A stretch of 64,000 bases of DNA from Chryseobacterium viscerum (GTDB lineage Bacteria; Bacteroidota; Bacteroidia; Flavobacteriales; Weeksellaceae), in the NCBI RefSeq assembly GCF_025949665.1, contig NZ_JAPDFT010000001.1, positions 3,082,648 to 3,146,647 on the forward strand. The letters run 5' to 3'. The notes beneath the pieces were generated by a model. The model was not told where the DNA came from. It did no database searches and worked only from the letters and a program-made list of their open reading frames with translations. Below are positions 1 through 7,989 of the stretch, piece after piece. The position numbers and the translations under genes were made by a program. How positions within the stretch are numbered: the first letter of the stretch is position 1; the number at the start of each line of letters is the position of its first letter.

Positions 1-836
1 GAGTAGATCACATAAGATCCTGTATCAGGTGTTGCTTCCACTAAATCCGGTGCAGAAACAATCGGGTAACCTGTAATCTGAGCTAAGTTTTTAGCACAAA
101 GTGTAGCATATCCTACCGGAGCATTTAATCCTGTTCCGATAGCAGTTGCCCCCATGTTTACTTCTACAAAAAGGTTTGCATTATTATTCAGCTTAGAGAT
201 ATCTTCTTCCAATGTAGCTGCGTAAGCTTCAAACTCCTGCCCCAAAGTCATTGGAACAGCATCCTGAAGCTGTGTACGGCCCATTTTGATAACATCATGA
301 AACTCCTGTCCTTTTGCACGGAATGCAGCAATAATTTTTTCAAGTCTTTCTACCAGACCGATGTTCATCTGCAGCAATCCCATTTTGATAGCTGTAGGAT
401 AAGCATCATTAGTAGACTGTGAAAGATTGATATGATCATTAGGTGAACAGAATTCGTATTCTCCTTTATTTTTTCCTAATTTTTCCAACACGATATTGGC
501 GATCACTTCATTCGCATTCATGTTGATGGAAGTTCCTGCTCCCCCCTGAATCATATCTACCGGAAACTGGTCATGATATTTCCCTTCTACAATTTCATCA
601 CACGCTTCTGCTATTTTAAAATACAGGTTTTCATCTAGAAGTCCTAATTCATAATTGGTTTTAGCAGCTGCTTTTTTTACAAACGCCAATCCTTTTATGA
701 AATCAGGATATGAAGACAAAAGCTGTCCTGAAATTTTGAAATTGTTGATAGCTCTTTGTGTCTGAACCCCATAATAAGCATCTAAAGGCACATTCAGTTC
801 GCCTAATAGATCACTTTCTTTTCTGAAATTTTCCAT
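1..836 (-). CDS. aspA: Aspartate ammonia-lyase, N-terminal part (cut by window edge)
   Basis: Cytoplasmic enzyme of the fumarase/aspartase superfamily that interconverts L-aspartate with fumarate and ammonia. About 278 N-terminal residues are visible, starting at the ATG at 836-834 (MENFRKESDLLGELNVP). Family blocks seen in order: YYGVQTQRA near residue 22, GGAGTSINMNANEV near residue 100, LSQSTNDAYPT near residue 140 and GRTQLQDAVP near residue 190. The GGAGTSINMNANEV block fits aspartase better than class II fumarase. The flexible catalytic signature loop (GSSxMPxKxNP) lies outside the window, so activity cannot be judged. The gene is read leftward and is separated from the amidase gene upstream by a hairpin terminator. 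Confidence 0.93.
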   Translation of the reverse strand, partial: MENFRKESDLLGELNVPLDAYYGVQTQRAINNFKISGQLLSSYPDFIKGLAFVKKAAAKTNYELGLLDENLYFKIAEACDEIVEGKYHDQFPVDMIQGGAGTSINMNANEVIANIVLEKLGKNKGEYEFCSPNDHINLSQSTNDAYPTAIKMGLLQMNIGLVERLEKIIAAFRAKGQEFHDVIKMGRTQLQDAVPMTLGQEFEAYAATLEEDISKLNNNANLFVEVNMGATAIGTGLNAPVGYATLCAKNLAQITGYPIVSAPDLVEATPDTGSYVIY

Positions 837-875
837 TACAGATATTTTACTGTTTTTGATCGTTTAAAGATAGCA

Positions 876-900
876 AAAACGCATCTAACCGATGCGTTTT
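876..900 (-). terminator. Intrinsic terminator after the amidase gene
   Basis: A perfect 10-bp stem (AAAACGCATC / GATGCGTTTT) with a 5-base loop, lying just past the stop codon of the leftward amidase gene. Read on the minus strand it ends in a T run. It separates that gene from aspA. Confidence 0.75.
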
Positions 901-908
901 AATTTGAA

Positions 909-1934
909 TTATTTTACTGGATATTTTTGATTTAAAGCTTGCAGGATTGCCCATGTTTCAGCATCCATGATTCCGTCATAATTCTGTGGACGGAAGTGGT
1001 ACTGGAATGCTTCAATTGTTTTTTTGGTAGCATCATCCCATGTTCCGCTAAGATCCAGTCCGTATCCAAATTTCTGTAATGAAGTCTGAATAAGGAAGAT
1101 AAAGCTGGGTTCGTTATATTTTGCACTAATGTCTGCCTGTGCCGCCTCAAGATAAGTCTGCTTTGCTGTTTCATCATACCACATCCCAATCTGGTATTCG
1201 TCATACAGTTTTTTCCATGGGAACATAGGCCCGGGATCCTGCTTTCTTGTTGGAGCAATATCTGAATGAGCAAGTACATAAGTAGGCTGAATCTGATATC
1301 TTGCCACAATATCTTTAACCAATGCGGCCACTTTTTTTACCTGATCATCACTAAAAGGAGCAAATGTTCTTTTACCTGCAGCATCTGTAGTGTAACCGGC
1401 ATTTACAATTTCAATCCCGATAGAAGTATCATTAAGATTTTTATCATTTCTCCATGAACTTACTCCTGCATGGTACGCTCTTTTGTTTTCATCTACCAAC
1501 TGATAGATCTCGTTATCTCCTGTATTATTTACCAGATAGTGGGCACTCACCGCCTGCTGTGTAAGAACGGTAATAGATTTATCATCTGCAAGAGCTGTAT
1601 AATGTAATATTAAGTAACGTTGTCTGAAGTTTTGGGCTACTGCGGGGAAATAAGTCTTTACAACTTTGTATCCTCCTGGTTTTGCAGATACAATAGAACC
1701 GTAACTTGTTGTATTATCATTTTTTGTTGGGTCTGCTATATTAGTAGTAAAAAAGTCTACTCCATGATCGGAGACTACTTTTGGTTTTGGAGCCACCGGA
1801 GTTGTTGTCTGAACCGTCGGTTTCGCCTGTGTTATTGGGGTTTTCGGTTTGTAAGTATTTTTTTTCACATTTTGCTGAGAAGTACATGAAAAAACAAAAG
1901 TGCTTAATCCGATGATATATAATGTCTTACGCAT
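909..1934 (-). CDS. Lipoprotein N-acetylmuramoyl-L-alanine amidase (Amidase_2) with peptidoglycan-binding domain
   Basis: Cleaves the bond between N-acetylmuramic acid and L-alanine of peptidoglycan; as a lipoprotein it would act in the periplasm. The start at 1934 (MRKTLYIIGLSTFVFSC) is chosen over the longer open frame to 2045 because it gives a lipoprotein signal with a lipobox-like cysteine at residue 17. A Thr/Pro/Lys-rich linker follows. The AmpD-type zinc amidase fold covers about residues 90-250: LILHYTALAD holds the first zinc histidine, RAYHAGVSSW is typical, and AHSDIAPTRKQDPG carries the second ligand region. The C-terminal 65 residues resemble a PG_binding_1 domain (LIQTSLQKFGYGLDLSGTWD). 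The extra 37 codons of the longer frame overlap the tRNA-operon upstream region and look untranslated. Confidence 0.88.
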   Translation of the reverse strand: MRKTLYIIGLSTFVFSCTSQQNVKKNTYKPKTPITQAKPTVQTTTPVAPKPKVVSDHGVDFFTTNIADPTKNDNTTSYGSIVSAKPGGYKVVKTYFPAVAQNFRQRYLILHYTALADDKSITVLTQQAVSAHYLVNNTGDNEIYQLVDENKRAYHAGVSSWRNDKNLNDTSIGIEIVNAGYTTDAAGKRTFAPFSDDQVKKVAALVKDIVARYQIQPTYVLAHSDIAPTRKQDPGPMFPWKKLYDEYQIGMWYDETAKQTYLEAAQADISAKYNEPSFIFLIQTSLQKFGYGLDLSGTWDDATKKTIEAFQYHFRPQNYDGIMDAETWAILQALNQKYPVK

Positions 1935-1993
1935 CAGTTTGGTTTTTGGATGATTTATTACCTCAAAAATACACAAAATTTTCTTGAATTTTA

Positions 1994-2025
1994 TTTGGTA
2001 AATAAAGAAATCTGTTCTATATTTG
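1994..2025 (+). promoter_or_regulatory. Bacteroidota-type promoter of the first tRNA operon
   Basis: TTTG at 1994-1997, a 20-base spacer, then TATATTTG at 2018-2025, matching the TTTG-N19-TAnnTTTG consensus of Bacteroidota primary sigma factor promoters. It lies 45 bases before tRNA-Ser and diverges from the amidase gene. Confidence 0.7.
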
Positions 2026-2069
2026 CACTCGCAATAACGGAACAACGATCATTAAAAAATCAACAAAAA

Positions 2070-2154
2070 GGAGGGTTGCCGGAGTGGTTAACGGAGCAGT
2101 TTGCTAAACTGTCGACGCGAAAGTGTCGCAAGGGTTCGAATCCCTTACCCTCCG
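2070..2154 (+). tRNA. tRNA-Ser (GCU)
   Basis: 85-base tRNA with a long variable arm as expected for serine. The acceptor stem GGAGGGT pairs with ACCCTCC, the discriminator is G, and the anticodon loop TTGCTAA gives anticodon GCU. The T arm AGGGTTCGAATCCCT is intact. CCA is not encoded. Confidence 0.95.
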
Positions 2155-2169
2155 CTCTTCTTATATATT

Positions 2170-2244
2170 CGGGGCGTAGCGTAGTCCGGTCATCGCGCCT
2201 GGTTTGGGACCAGGAGGTCGCAGGTTCGAATCCTGCCGCCCCGA
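2170..2244 (+). tRNA. tRNA-Pro (UGG), copy 1
   Basis: 75-base tRNA with acceptor stem CGGGGCG / CGCCCCG, discriminator A and anticodon loop TTTGGGA (anticodon UGG). CCA is not encoded. The same gene occurs unchanged at 31979 and 32404. Confidence 0.95.
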
Positions 2245-2276
2245 CTGTTTTAGTAGTTTTCTCAAAACTACTTTAT

Positions 2277-2350
2277 GGGTGCGTAGCTCAGCTGGATAGA
2301 GCATCTGCCTTCTAAGCAGACGGTCAAAGGTTCGAATCCTTTCGCGCTCA
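2277..2350 (+). tRNA. tRNA-Arg (UCU), copy 1
   Basis: 74-base tRNA with acceptor GGGTGCG / CGCGCTC (two G-U wobble pairs), anticodon stem TCTGC / GCAGA and loop CTTCTAA (anticodon UCU). A 32-base spacer that folds into a hairpin (AGTAGTTTT-CTC-AAAACTACT, 2252-2272) separates it from tRNA-Pro. Identical copies lie at 32086 and 32511. Confidence 0.95.
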
Positions 2351-2351
2351 C

Positions 2352-2386
2352 AAAAACCTCACAATTTTTATTGTGAGGTTTTTTGT
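2352..2386 (+). terminator. Terminator of the first tRNA operon
   Basis: Stem AACCTCACAAT / ATTGTGAGGTT with a short T-rich loop and a following T run, directly after tRNA-Arg. Confidence 0.85.
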
Positions 2387-2447
2387 TTTTTAAGTGATAA
2401 ATAAATCGTATTAATGATTTAAAAGTCAATAATTCTGAAAAAAGCAT

Positions 2448-3578
2448 TCAATCCTTGATAAGTTTCTTTATTTCATTCTGATATTTCTTATTCTGCTTTC
2501 TGATCTTCATAACTAAATAGGAAAAGATGCTTACTATAAAAAGTCCGACAATTATCATCCCTGCAATAAAATAATTATACCGGATGGTTAGCTTCTCACT
2601 TTTCTTTTGAGTTTCTATATTATGAACATCAATAGCATGATTAATGGAGCTCAATTCGCTTTGTTCTCTTTTAAATTTTGTTTCAAAGTATTTTCTGCTG
2701 TAAACCTGATAAAGGTTGGGATTTCCCATCGCCAGATAATTATCCGCCATTTCTTTATAAATTCCTTCATTAAGTGACAGATCTCCTGCTTCCCTGCCTA
2801 AGTTTTCAGCTTTTATTAACAGTTTCAATGCTTCCTGATTCTGATGTTTTTGTTTGTTTATCTCTGCCAATCCTTTTAAAGCAAACGCTTCCAAACTTTT
2901 TGCTTTTATCAAACCTGCAAGATTCATAGATTTCATGAAAGCTTTTTCTGCATTGTCTGGTTGATTCAGACTGAGATAACAATGGCCAATATTATAGTAA
3001 ATAATACTCTGATTAAAGTATGTTTTCTCTTCTTCTTTTATTTTTTCAAAGTTTCTGATAGCAATTAAAAATTCCTGAAGGGCGATTTCGGGATTCGACT
3101 GGCTTTTATAGATCATTCCGCGCAGGGCAAAACTTCTGGCTGTTTCAAAATGCTTCAGATAGGAATCTTCAGGCAGTTTTACCAAATACCCATCAGCTTC
3201 GTCCAATGTTTCGAGACTTTTGCTAAAGAGTTCCATCTGCTGGTATTGTATAGCTACTGCAATCAAAAAACTGGTCTGGATCTTGGGATCGTTTGTTTTC
3301 TGAACCAACTCTCTTGCTTTCAGAATATATTGCAGAGATTCGTCAAAGTTTCTCTTGGCAATTCCTGCTGTGGATAGAATCAGATAGATTTTAATGGATT
3401 TATTGAGGTCTTTTTCTTTTCGGAGCAGTTTCTTTACAATATTTATGGCTTTATCCGGATTGTTATAAATTTCCTGATTGGCAATCTTCATCAGGGAGTC
3501 ATCAGAGATTTTCTGCCCGGCAAGAGGTGCCTGGAAAAACAGAAGACTCATCAAAATGATATGGATAAAGAGTTTCAT
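2448..3578 (-). CDS. Secreted/membrane TPR protein, paralogue of the adjacent AraC-TPR regulator without DNA-binding domain
   Basis: 376 residues: a signal peptide (about 1-21, ending LAGQK), a helical TPR array through about residue 300, one transmembrane segment near 330-352 (FIAGMIIVGLFIVSIFSYLV), and a short basic tail. This is the layout of the sensor half of Bacteroidota TPR-AraC regulators, but the protein ends about 20 residues after the membrane segment, so there is no HTH_18 domain. Its ATG shares one base with the TGA of the upstream regulator gene (TGATG at 3580-3576), which implies translational coupling. It may modulate the regulator, for example by forming mixed oligomers or by sensing; that role is inference. 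No enzyme motif is visible. Confidence 0.75.
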   Translation of the reverse strand: MKLFIHIILMSLLFFQAPLAGQKISDDSLMKIANQEIYNNPDKAINIVKKLLRKEKDLNKSIKIYLILSTAGIAKRNFDESLQYILKARELVQKTNDPKIQTSFLIAVAIQYQQMELFSKSLETLDEADGYLVKLPEDSYLKHFETARSFALRGMIYKSQSNPEIALQEFLIAIRNFEKIKEEEKTYFNQSIIYYNIGHCYLSLNQPDNAEKAFMKSMNLAGLIKAKSLEAFALKGLAEINKQKHQNQEALKLLIKAENLGREAGDLSLNEGIYKEMADNYLAMGNPNLYQVYSRKYFETKFKREQSELSSINHAIDVHNIETQKKSEKLTIRYNYFIAGMIIVGLFIVSIFSYLVMKIRKQNKKYQNEIKKLIKD

Positions 3579-5179
3579 CAGTTTTTATTTTTTATAATTT
3601 CCTGAATATAGGTGTTCGGTGACATTCCTGTAATGGACTTGAATACGTTTGTAAATGCGCCATGAGATGAAAATCCAGCGTATTCTGCCAGATAGCTTAC
3701 TTTATAATTCAGATAAGCCGGATCTGTTTTCAAAAGGCGCGCAATATGATCAATTCTTAACTCATTAATGTAGCCGTTAAAGTTCTTTCCTTTATTATTA
3801 TTGATGACTTCAGACAGATATTTAGTATTTATCCCTGTTTGGGCAGAAAGAATAGCCAGTGACATGTTTTTATTCAGATAGTTGTCGGATTTTTCCCAGT
3901 CTTTGAGCTTCTGTAGAATCTCTTCCTCTTTTTCTTTGGAAATTTTAGATAGATCCTTTTCCTGACTTTTATTCTCTTTTGCTGTCTCATCTTTCAGCAT
4001 TTCAACTTCAAGACTTATAGGATCTTCTTTTATTTTCAGTTTCTCAAAAAAATCAAGCTGTTTTTTGAGATGTCTGCTTCTTGATGATTCACTCAGAAAA
4101 TAAGCAATCATTCCCGCAATAAGAATTAAAATAACAATACCAATAGTCCTAAACAGTTTCTCTTTATGCTGCTCCTGAAACTCAAGGTTTTTATGATGAT
4201 ATGTTTCAAGCAGTTTTACAATATATTGTATGCCTTCCTTTTTATTGGAATCCAGTTTTGCTTTTAAATCTGTATATAAATTATTGTAATAATAATATTT
4301 TTCATCATTATTTAGGGCCAGATAGCTTCGGGCAAACAATTCATAAAATATGATTTTCAGATCATTATAAGGAAAGTTCTCAATTTCGGAAAATCCTTTC
4401 TCCAGTTGTTTTACAGCTTCATTGTAATCACCTTTCAGAAAGTAATATCGGGACATACTTTCATAGGCAAATGCAGAGATAAAAGCATTATTCCCATGTT
4501 TTTCAATACCCTGAATAACTTCATCAAGTAATTTCTTTGATTCTTCAAGCTTATTCTGCGGCATCAGGAAAGCAGACCGGAAAATCATATTCTCCCATTT
4601 GATAATCCTGTTCTCTTCATTGTTATTATTAAGGTAAGAATCACTTTTATCAATATTCAGTAAAGCAGCATTATAATTTCTATCAATTCCGGCATTGATG
4701 CCCTGAAGCTGAAACAGTTTAGCAATCACCATCCGTTCTTTGGGATTATTGCTCTTTAAAAGTTCCGGATCTTTTAAGATACCTGCAATGATCTTTTTTG
4801 ACTGCCCGTACAACCCTAAATTCTGATACTGATCCGCCAGGTTATAATCATCAAACAACTGTATAAAATGGGAAAAATTCCCTTTTTTGTCATCATCCTC
4901 TTTCTGATTGGAAATACTTACAGACTGCACATAATTCCCCTGCAAGGCATAAGCCTGGGAAATAATATTCCGAAGAATCACTTTATGCTCAATATTTTTG
5001 TCACTCATCAGAAGGCTCTGTGAATAGCTGATACATTCTTCAGGATTCTGATATAGTTTCTGAAAAGCTTTATCGGTTAAAATACTGAAATCAGGAGCAG
5101 CCTGCCCATTTATAAAAACCGGGCACCACAGAATGAAAAACAATATTGATATATTACTTTTCAGTATTTTTTTTAACAT
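3578..5179 (-). CDS. AraC-family transcriptional regulator with periplasmic TPR sensor and one membrane segment
   Basis: The start at 5179 (MLKKILKSNISILFFILWCP) gives a proper signal peptide; the frame is open for 23 more codons upstream but that stretch is polar and lies in AT-rich leader. About 533 residues: signal peptide, TPR-like helices to about residue 335, a transmembrane segment (TIGIVILILIAGMIAYFL), a charged linker, and a C-terminal AraC/HTH_18 domain of about 100 residues containing LSAQTGINTKYLSEVIN and AGFSSHGAFTNVFKSITGMSP, which are the two helix-turn-helix units. It is likely a membrane-bound regulator responding to an external cue. It overlaps the following TPR gene and faces away from the T9SS cargo genes at 5608 onward, which are plausible but unproven targets. 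Confidence 0.88.
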   Translation of the reverse strand: MLKKILKSNISILFFILWCPVFINGQAAPDFSILTDKAFQKLYQNPEECISYSQSLLMSDKNIEHKVILRNIISQAYALQGNYVQSVSISNQKEDDDKKGNFSHFIQLFDDYNLADQYQNLGLYGQSKKIIAGILKDPELLKSNNPKERMVIAKLFQLQGINAGIDRNYNAALLNIDKSDSYLNNNNEENRIIKWENMIFRSAFLMPQNKLEESKKLLDEVIQGIEKHGNNAFISAFAYESMSRYYFLKGDYNEAVKQLEKGFSEIENFPYNDLKIIFYELFARSYLALNNDEKYYYYNNLYTDLKAKLDSNKKEGIQYIVKLLETYHHKNLEFQEQHKEKLFRTIGIVILILIAGMIAYFLSESSRSRHLKKQLDFFEKLKIKEDPISLEVEMLKDETAKENKSQEKDLSKISKEKEEEILQKLKDWEKSDNYLNKNMSLAILSAQTGINTKYLSEVINNNKGKNFNGYINELRIDHIARLLKTDPAYLNYKVSYLAEYAGFSSHGAFTNVFKSITGMSPNTYIQEIIKNKN

Positions 5180-5607
5180 AAGGATCATTTCCTCATTGTT
5201 TTTACCTGATATTCCTATCATTACTCCTTTTAAACCAAATAAATACAATTGATTGATTTACAATATTTTAAATTTTTAATTCTTGTAAATTCAACGAATT
5301 ATGCAAGCGTATTCCTTGACGAAGGGCAAATATAACGCTAATATTGTTCAAACCTTTAAGTCGATTCAAAATATTAGACTTATTCTCAAATTTCAATGAA
5401 ACCATCACACGTATTAAGCATTATCATTATAAAAAATTAAAGATAATCTTACAATCATCTAAGATATGATTTTTAAGATACAATTCAATGGATCAATATT
5501 CATTGATGTAGGAAAAGAAGTTAGAAAAACGTACTGCAACAATTAATTCTACCGCTCAAAATCTGACAATAAAGCGGGTATATCAACCCTTAAAAAATAG
5601 AAATAAA
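5180..5607. other. Divergent intergenic region, promoter DNA
   Basis: 428 AT-rich bases between two divergent genes. No coding frame with a plausible start was found. It should hold the promoters for the leftward regulator operon and the rightward adhesin cluster; only the leftward -7 box is clear. Confidence 0.6.
5327..5334 (-). promoter_or_regulatory. Candidate -7 box of the AraC-TPR operon
   Basis: CAAATATA on the plus strand reads TATATTTG on the minus strand, a full match to TAnnTTTG. It lies about 148 bases upstream of the chosen start. The upstream TTTG is only 14 bases away (5349-5352), so the spacing is poor. Confidence 0.4.
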
Positions 5608-7911
5608 ATGAGAAAACATTACTTATTATGGATGATTTTCCTCTTTTCGGTTTATCATCTGAACGCTCAGACCTATTGCATACCTACTGCGGGTGCGACC
5701 AGCCAAAACAATTATCTGAAAAATGCGACATTCTCTGATCAGGGGGCATTGTATTATAATGCTACAGCATATCAGGCTTATACTGATAATTCATCAAGCC
5801 AGATTGTAACATCTTATCCGGGAGGAACAGTGAATGTTCACCTGGACTTTGCAGGATCAGGTGTCAAATCTTATGTATGGATTGACTGGAATGCCGATGG
5901 GGATTTCGATGACTTCTATGAAAATCCGCTGACTCCATCCGCTTATACATTTGTTGATGATCAATTCTACATTCCTCCATCTCAGGCAGCAGGAATTTAC
6001 AGAATCAGAGTACAGAGCGGAACTTCATTTCCCAATCCGGTAAGCCCATGCGGGCCTAATAATTATGGTAATTTCGTGGATTTCAGCCTGAAGATAGATC
6101 CAACACCATCATGTTTTGTTCCTTCAGCACTTACATCCAACAATCTGACAACCAATACAGCAACAATTTCCTGGACACCTCCAACAGCAATACCCGGAAA
6201 TGGTTATGAGTACTATTACTCTTCATCCAATGTTGTCCCGAATGCTTCTACTCCTGCATCGGGAAGCACAACTTCTACTTCTGCTCCGCTCAGTGGCCTT
6301 GCATCATTTACTACTTATTACTATTATGTAAGATCTGTTTGCAGCTCAACAGACAAAAGTGCATGGTCTTTAAGAGGAACTTTCACGACCAAATGTGATC
6401 CACAAACAACTATGTTTGAAGATTTTGAAAATGCTACAACAAGTGCAAGCTATACCTTAAACTGTTGGGACAAAATTATTTTAGGAACAGGCTATCAGGC
6501 TATTAGTACTGGTAGTGGCGTTAACAACTCCAAAGTAATGTATCAAAGTGCTAACGGTCCTGCCAATATGGTAATTGCTGTTCTTCCTTCATTTAGCAAT
6601 GTGAACGCAGGAACTCACTGGCTAAGATTTAAGGCAAAAGTAACAGGAACAACAGCAGGGGTATTAGACATTGGCTATGTAACAAACGATACAGATGCTT
6701 CTACTTTTGTTAACATACAGTCTGTTAATATCAGTAATACTGTATTTGACGGATATGAATATTATGTAACAATTCCTACTACGGTTCCGGCTACAGCAAG
6801 ATTGGCTGTAAGGCACGGAGGTGTACCTGCTACTGCTATATATTGGGACAATGTGTACTGGGAACCCAAACCAACGTGTTTCTCTCCAAGTAATGTCATT
6901 TTATCTAATGTAACCAGCGCAACCGTAACTGCAGCATGGACAGCCCCAAGCATTGCCCCTGCATTAGGATATGATATTTATTACAGCACAAGCAGCACTC
7001 CACCCACCTCATCTACTCCACCCAACCTGACAGGAATAACATCAAATCCTTACATCATCCAAGGATTAAATTCTGCAACAACCTATTATGTCTGGGTAAG
7101 ATCAAGATGCAGTGCTACAGATCAAAGTGTATGGAGCAATATTACATCTGTACTAACCCTTTGTGCGCCTGTGACTACTTTATCCGAGAATTTTGACTCT
7201 TATAATGCCGGGCTTCTTACCAATGCTCCATGTTGGGGAAAAATTACAACAGGAATAGCCAGTCTTAACATTAGCGGAAGCGGAGCGCTTTCCGGAACAA
7301 AACATATATTACAACGCAGCATATCTGCAAATGATGTAACCATTGCTGTGCTTCCTGAATTCTCTAATATTAATGCAGGAACTCATTCTTTGAAATTTAA
7401 TGCCTACTGCAGTGTCAATACCGGAAAGCTGGAAGTAGGGTATGTAACGAATCCTACGGATGCTTCTACTTTTACAGTGATTCAGCAGTTGAATATTACA
7501 AATACATCTTATACTCCGGCTACAGGAACCAGCGAATATACTGTTGATATTCCGGCTACTGTTCCTGCAGGAGCCAGACTTGCCATCCGTAATACTTATG
7601 CCACTTCAAGCAACTCATTGTATTATTGGGATAATATTTCATGGGCTCCTACACAGTCTATGGGGGTAAGCGATACGGTTATCAAATCCAAACCAAGCAT
7701 CTATCCTAATCCTTTTACTGATATCATTACTATTACTGACAGTAAAAACATACAACTGATAAGCATTTATGATACTTCAGGTAAAGTGGTAAATGAGATC
7801 AAAAACTTTGATACTTCCATTTCATTAAGAGATTTGCCTTCAGGTCTGTATTTAGTAAAAATGATCATGAAAGACGGTACTGCTCAAACCGTAAAAGCAA
7901 TAAAAAAATAA
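5608..7911 (+). CDS. Secreted T9SS type A cargo protein: GEVED domain, two fibronectin III domains and MAM-like modules
   Basis: 767 residues with a signal peptide (MRKHYLLWMIFLFSVYHLNAQ). A GEVED-type domain follows (about 70-165, WIDWNADGDFDDFYENPL), then two repeats each made of a fibronectin III unit (start near 170 and 428; typical YYYYVRSVCSSTDKSAW and YYVWVRSRCSATDQSVW) and a jelly-roll-like segment with the shared motif VLPSFSNVNAGTHWL / VLPEFSNINAGTHSL. The C-terminal 75 residues are a T9SS type A sorting domain (SIYPNPFTDIITI ... LPSGLYLVKM). It is predicted to be exported by type IX secretion to the cell surface; binding or adhesion is inferred. It is followed by a strong terminator. 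Confidence 0.85.
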   Translation: MRKHYLLWMIFLFSVYHLNAQTYCIPTAGATSQNNYLKNATFSDQGALYYNATAYQAYTDNSSSQIVTSYPGGTVNVHLDFAGSGVKSYVWIDWNADGDFDDFYENPLTPSAYTFVDDQFYIPPSQAAGIYRIRVQSGTSFPNPVSPCGPNNYGNFVDFSLKIDPTPSCFVPSALTSNNLTTNTATISWTPPTAIPGNGYEYYYSSSNVVPNASTPASGSTTSTSAPLSGLASFTTYYYYVRSVCSSTDKSAWSLRGTFTTKCDPQTTMFEDFENATTSASYTLNCWDKIILGTGYQAISTGSGVNNSKVMYQSANGPANMVIAVLPSFSNVNAGTHWLRFKAKVTGTTAGVLDIGYVTNDTDASTFVNIQSVNISNTVFDGYEYYVTIPTTVPATARLAVRHGGVPATAIYWDNVYWEPKPTCFSPSNVILSNVTSATVTAAWTAPSIAPALGYDIYYSTSSTPPTSSTPPNLTGITSNPYIIQGLNSATTYYVWVRSRCSATDQSVWSNITSVLTLCAPVTTLSENFDSYNAGLLTNAPCWGKITTGIASLNISGSGALSGTKHILQRSISANDVTIAVLPEFSNINAGTHSLKFNAYCSVNTGKLEVGYVTNPTDASTFTVIQQLNITNTSYTPATGTSEYTVDIPATVPAGARLAIRNTYATSSNSLYYWDNISWAPTQSMGVSDTVIKSKPSIYPNPFTDIITITDSKNIQLISIYDTSGKVVNEIKNFDTSISLRDLPSGLYLVKMIMKDGTAQTVKAIKK

Positions 7912-7920
7912 ATGTTGTCT

Positions 7921-7970
7921 CTGTCATCAAAAGCGGTGAAAATTTGTACACCGCTTTTATGACAGTTTTT
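7921..7970 (+). terminator. Long hairpin terminator after the GEVED/FN3 gene
   Basis: CTGTCAT and AAAAGCGGTG pair with CACCGCTTTT and ATGACAG around a 10-base loop, followed by TTTTT. It lies 10 bases after the stop codon. Confidence 0.85.
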
Positions 7971-7989
7971 ATCCCCTTAAACTTATTCA

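Noticed and set aside
1950..2315. 121-codon plus-strand ORF across the first tRNA operon
   Set aside because: It runs through three tRNA genes and has no independent coding sign.
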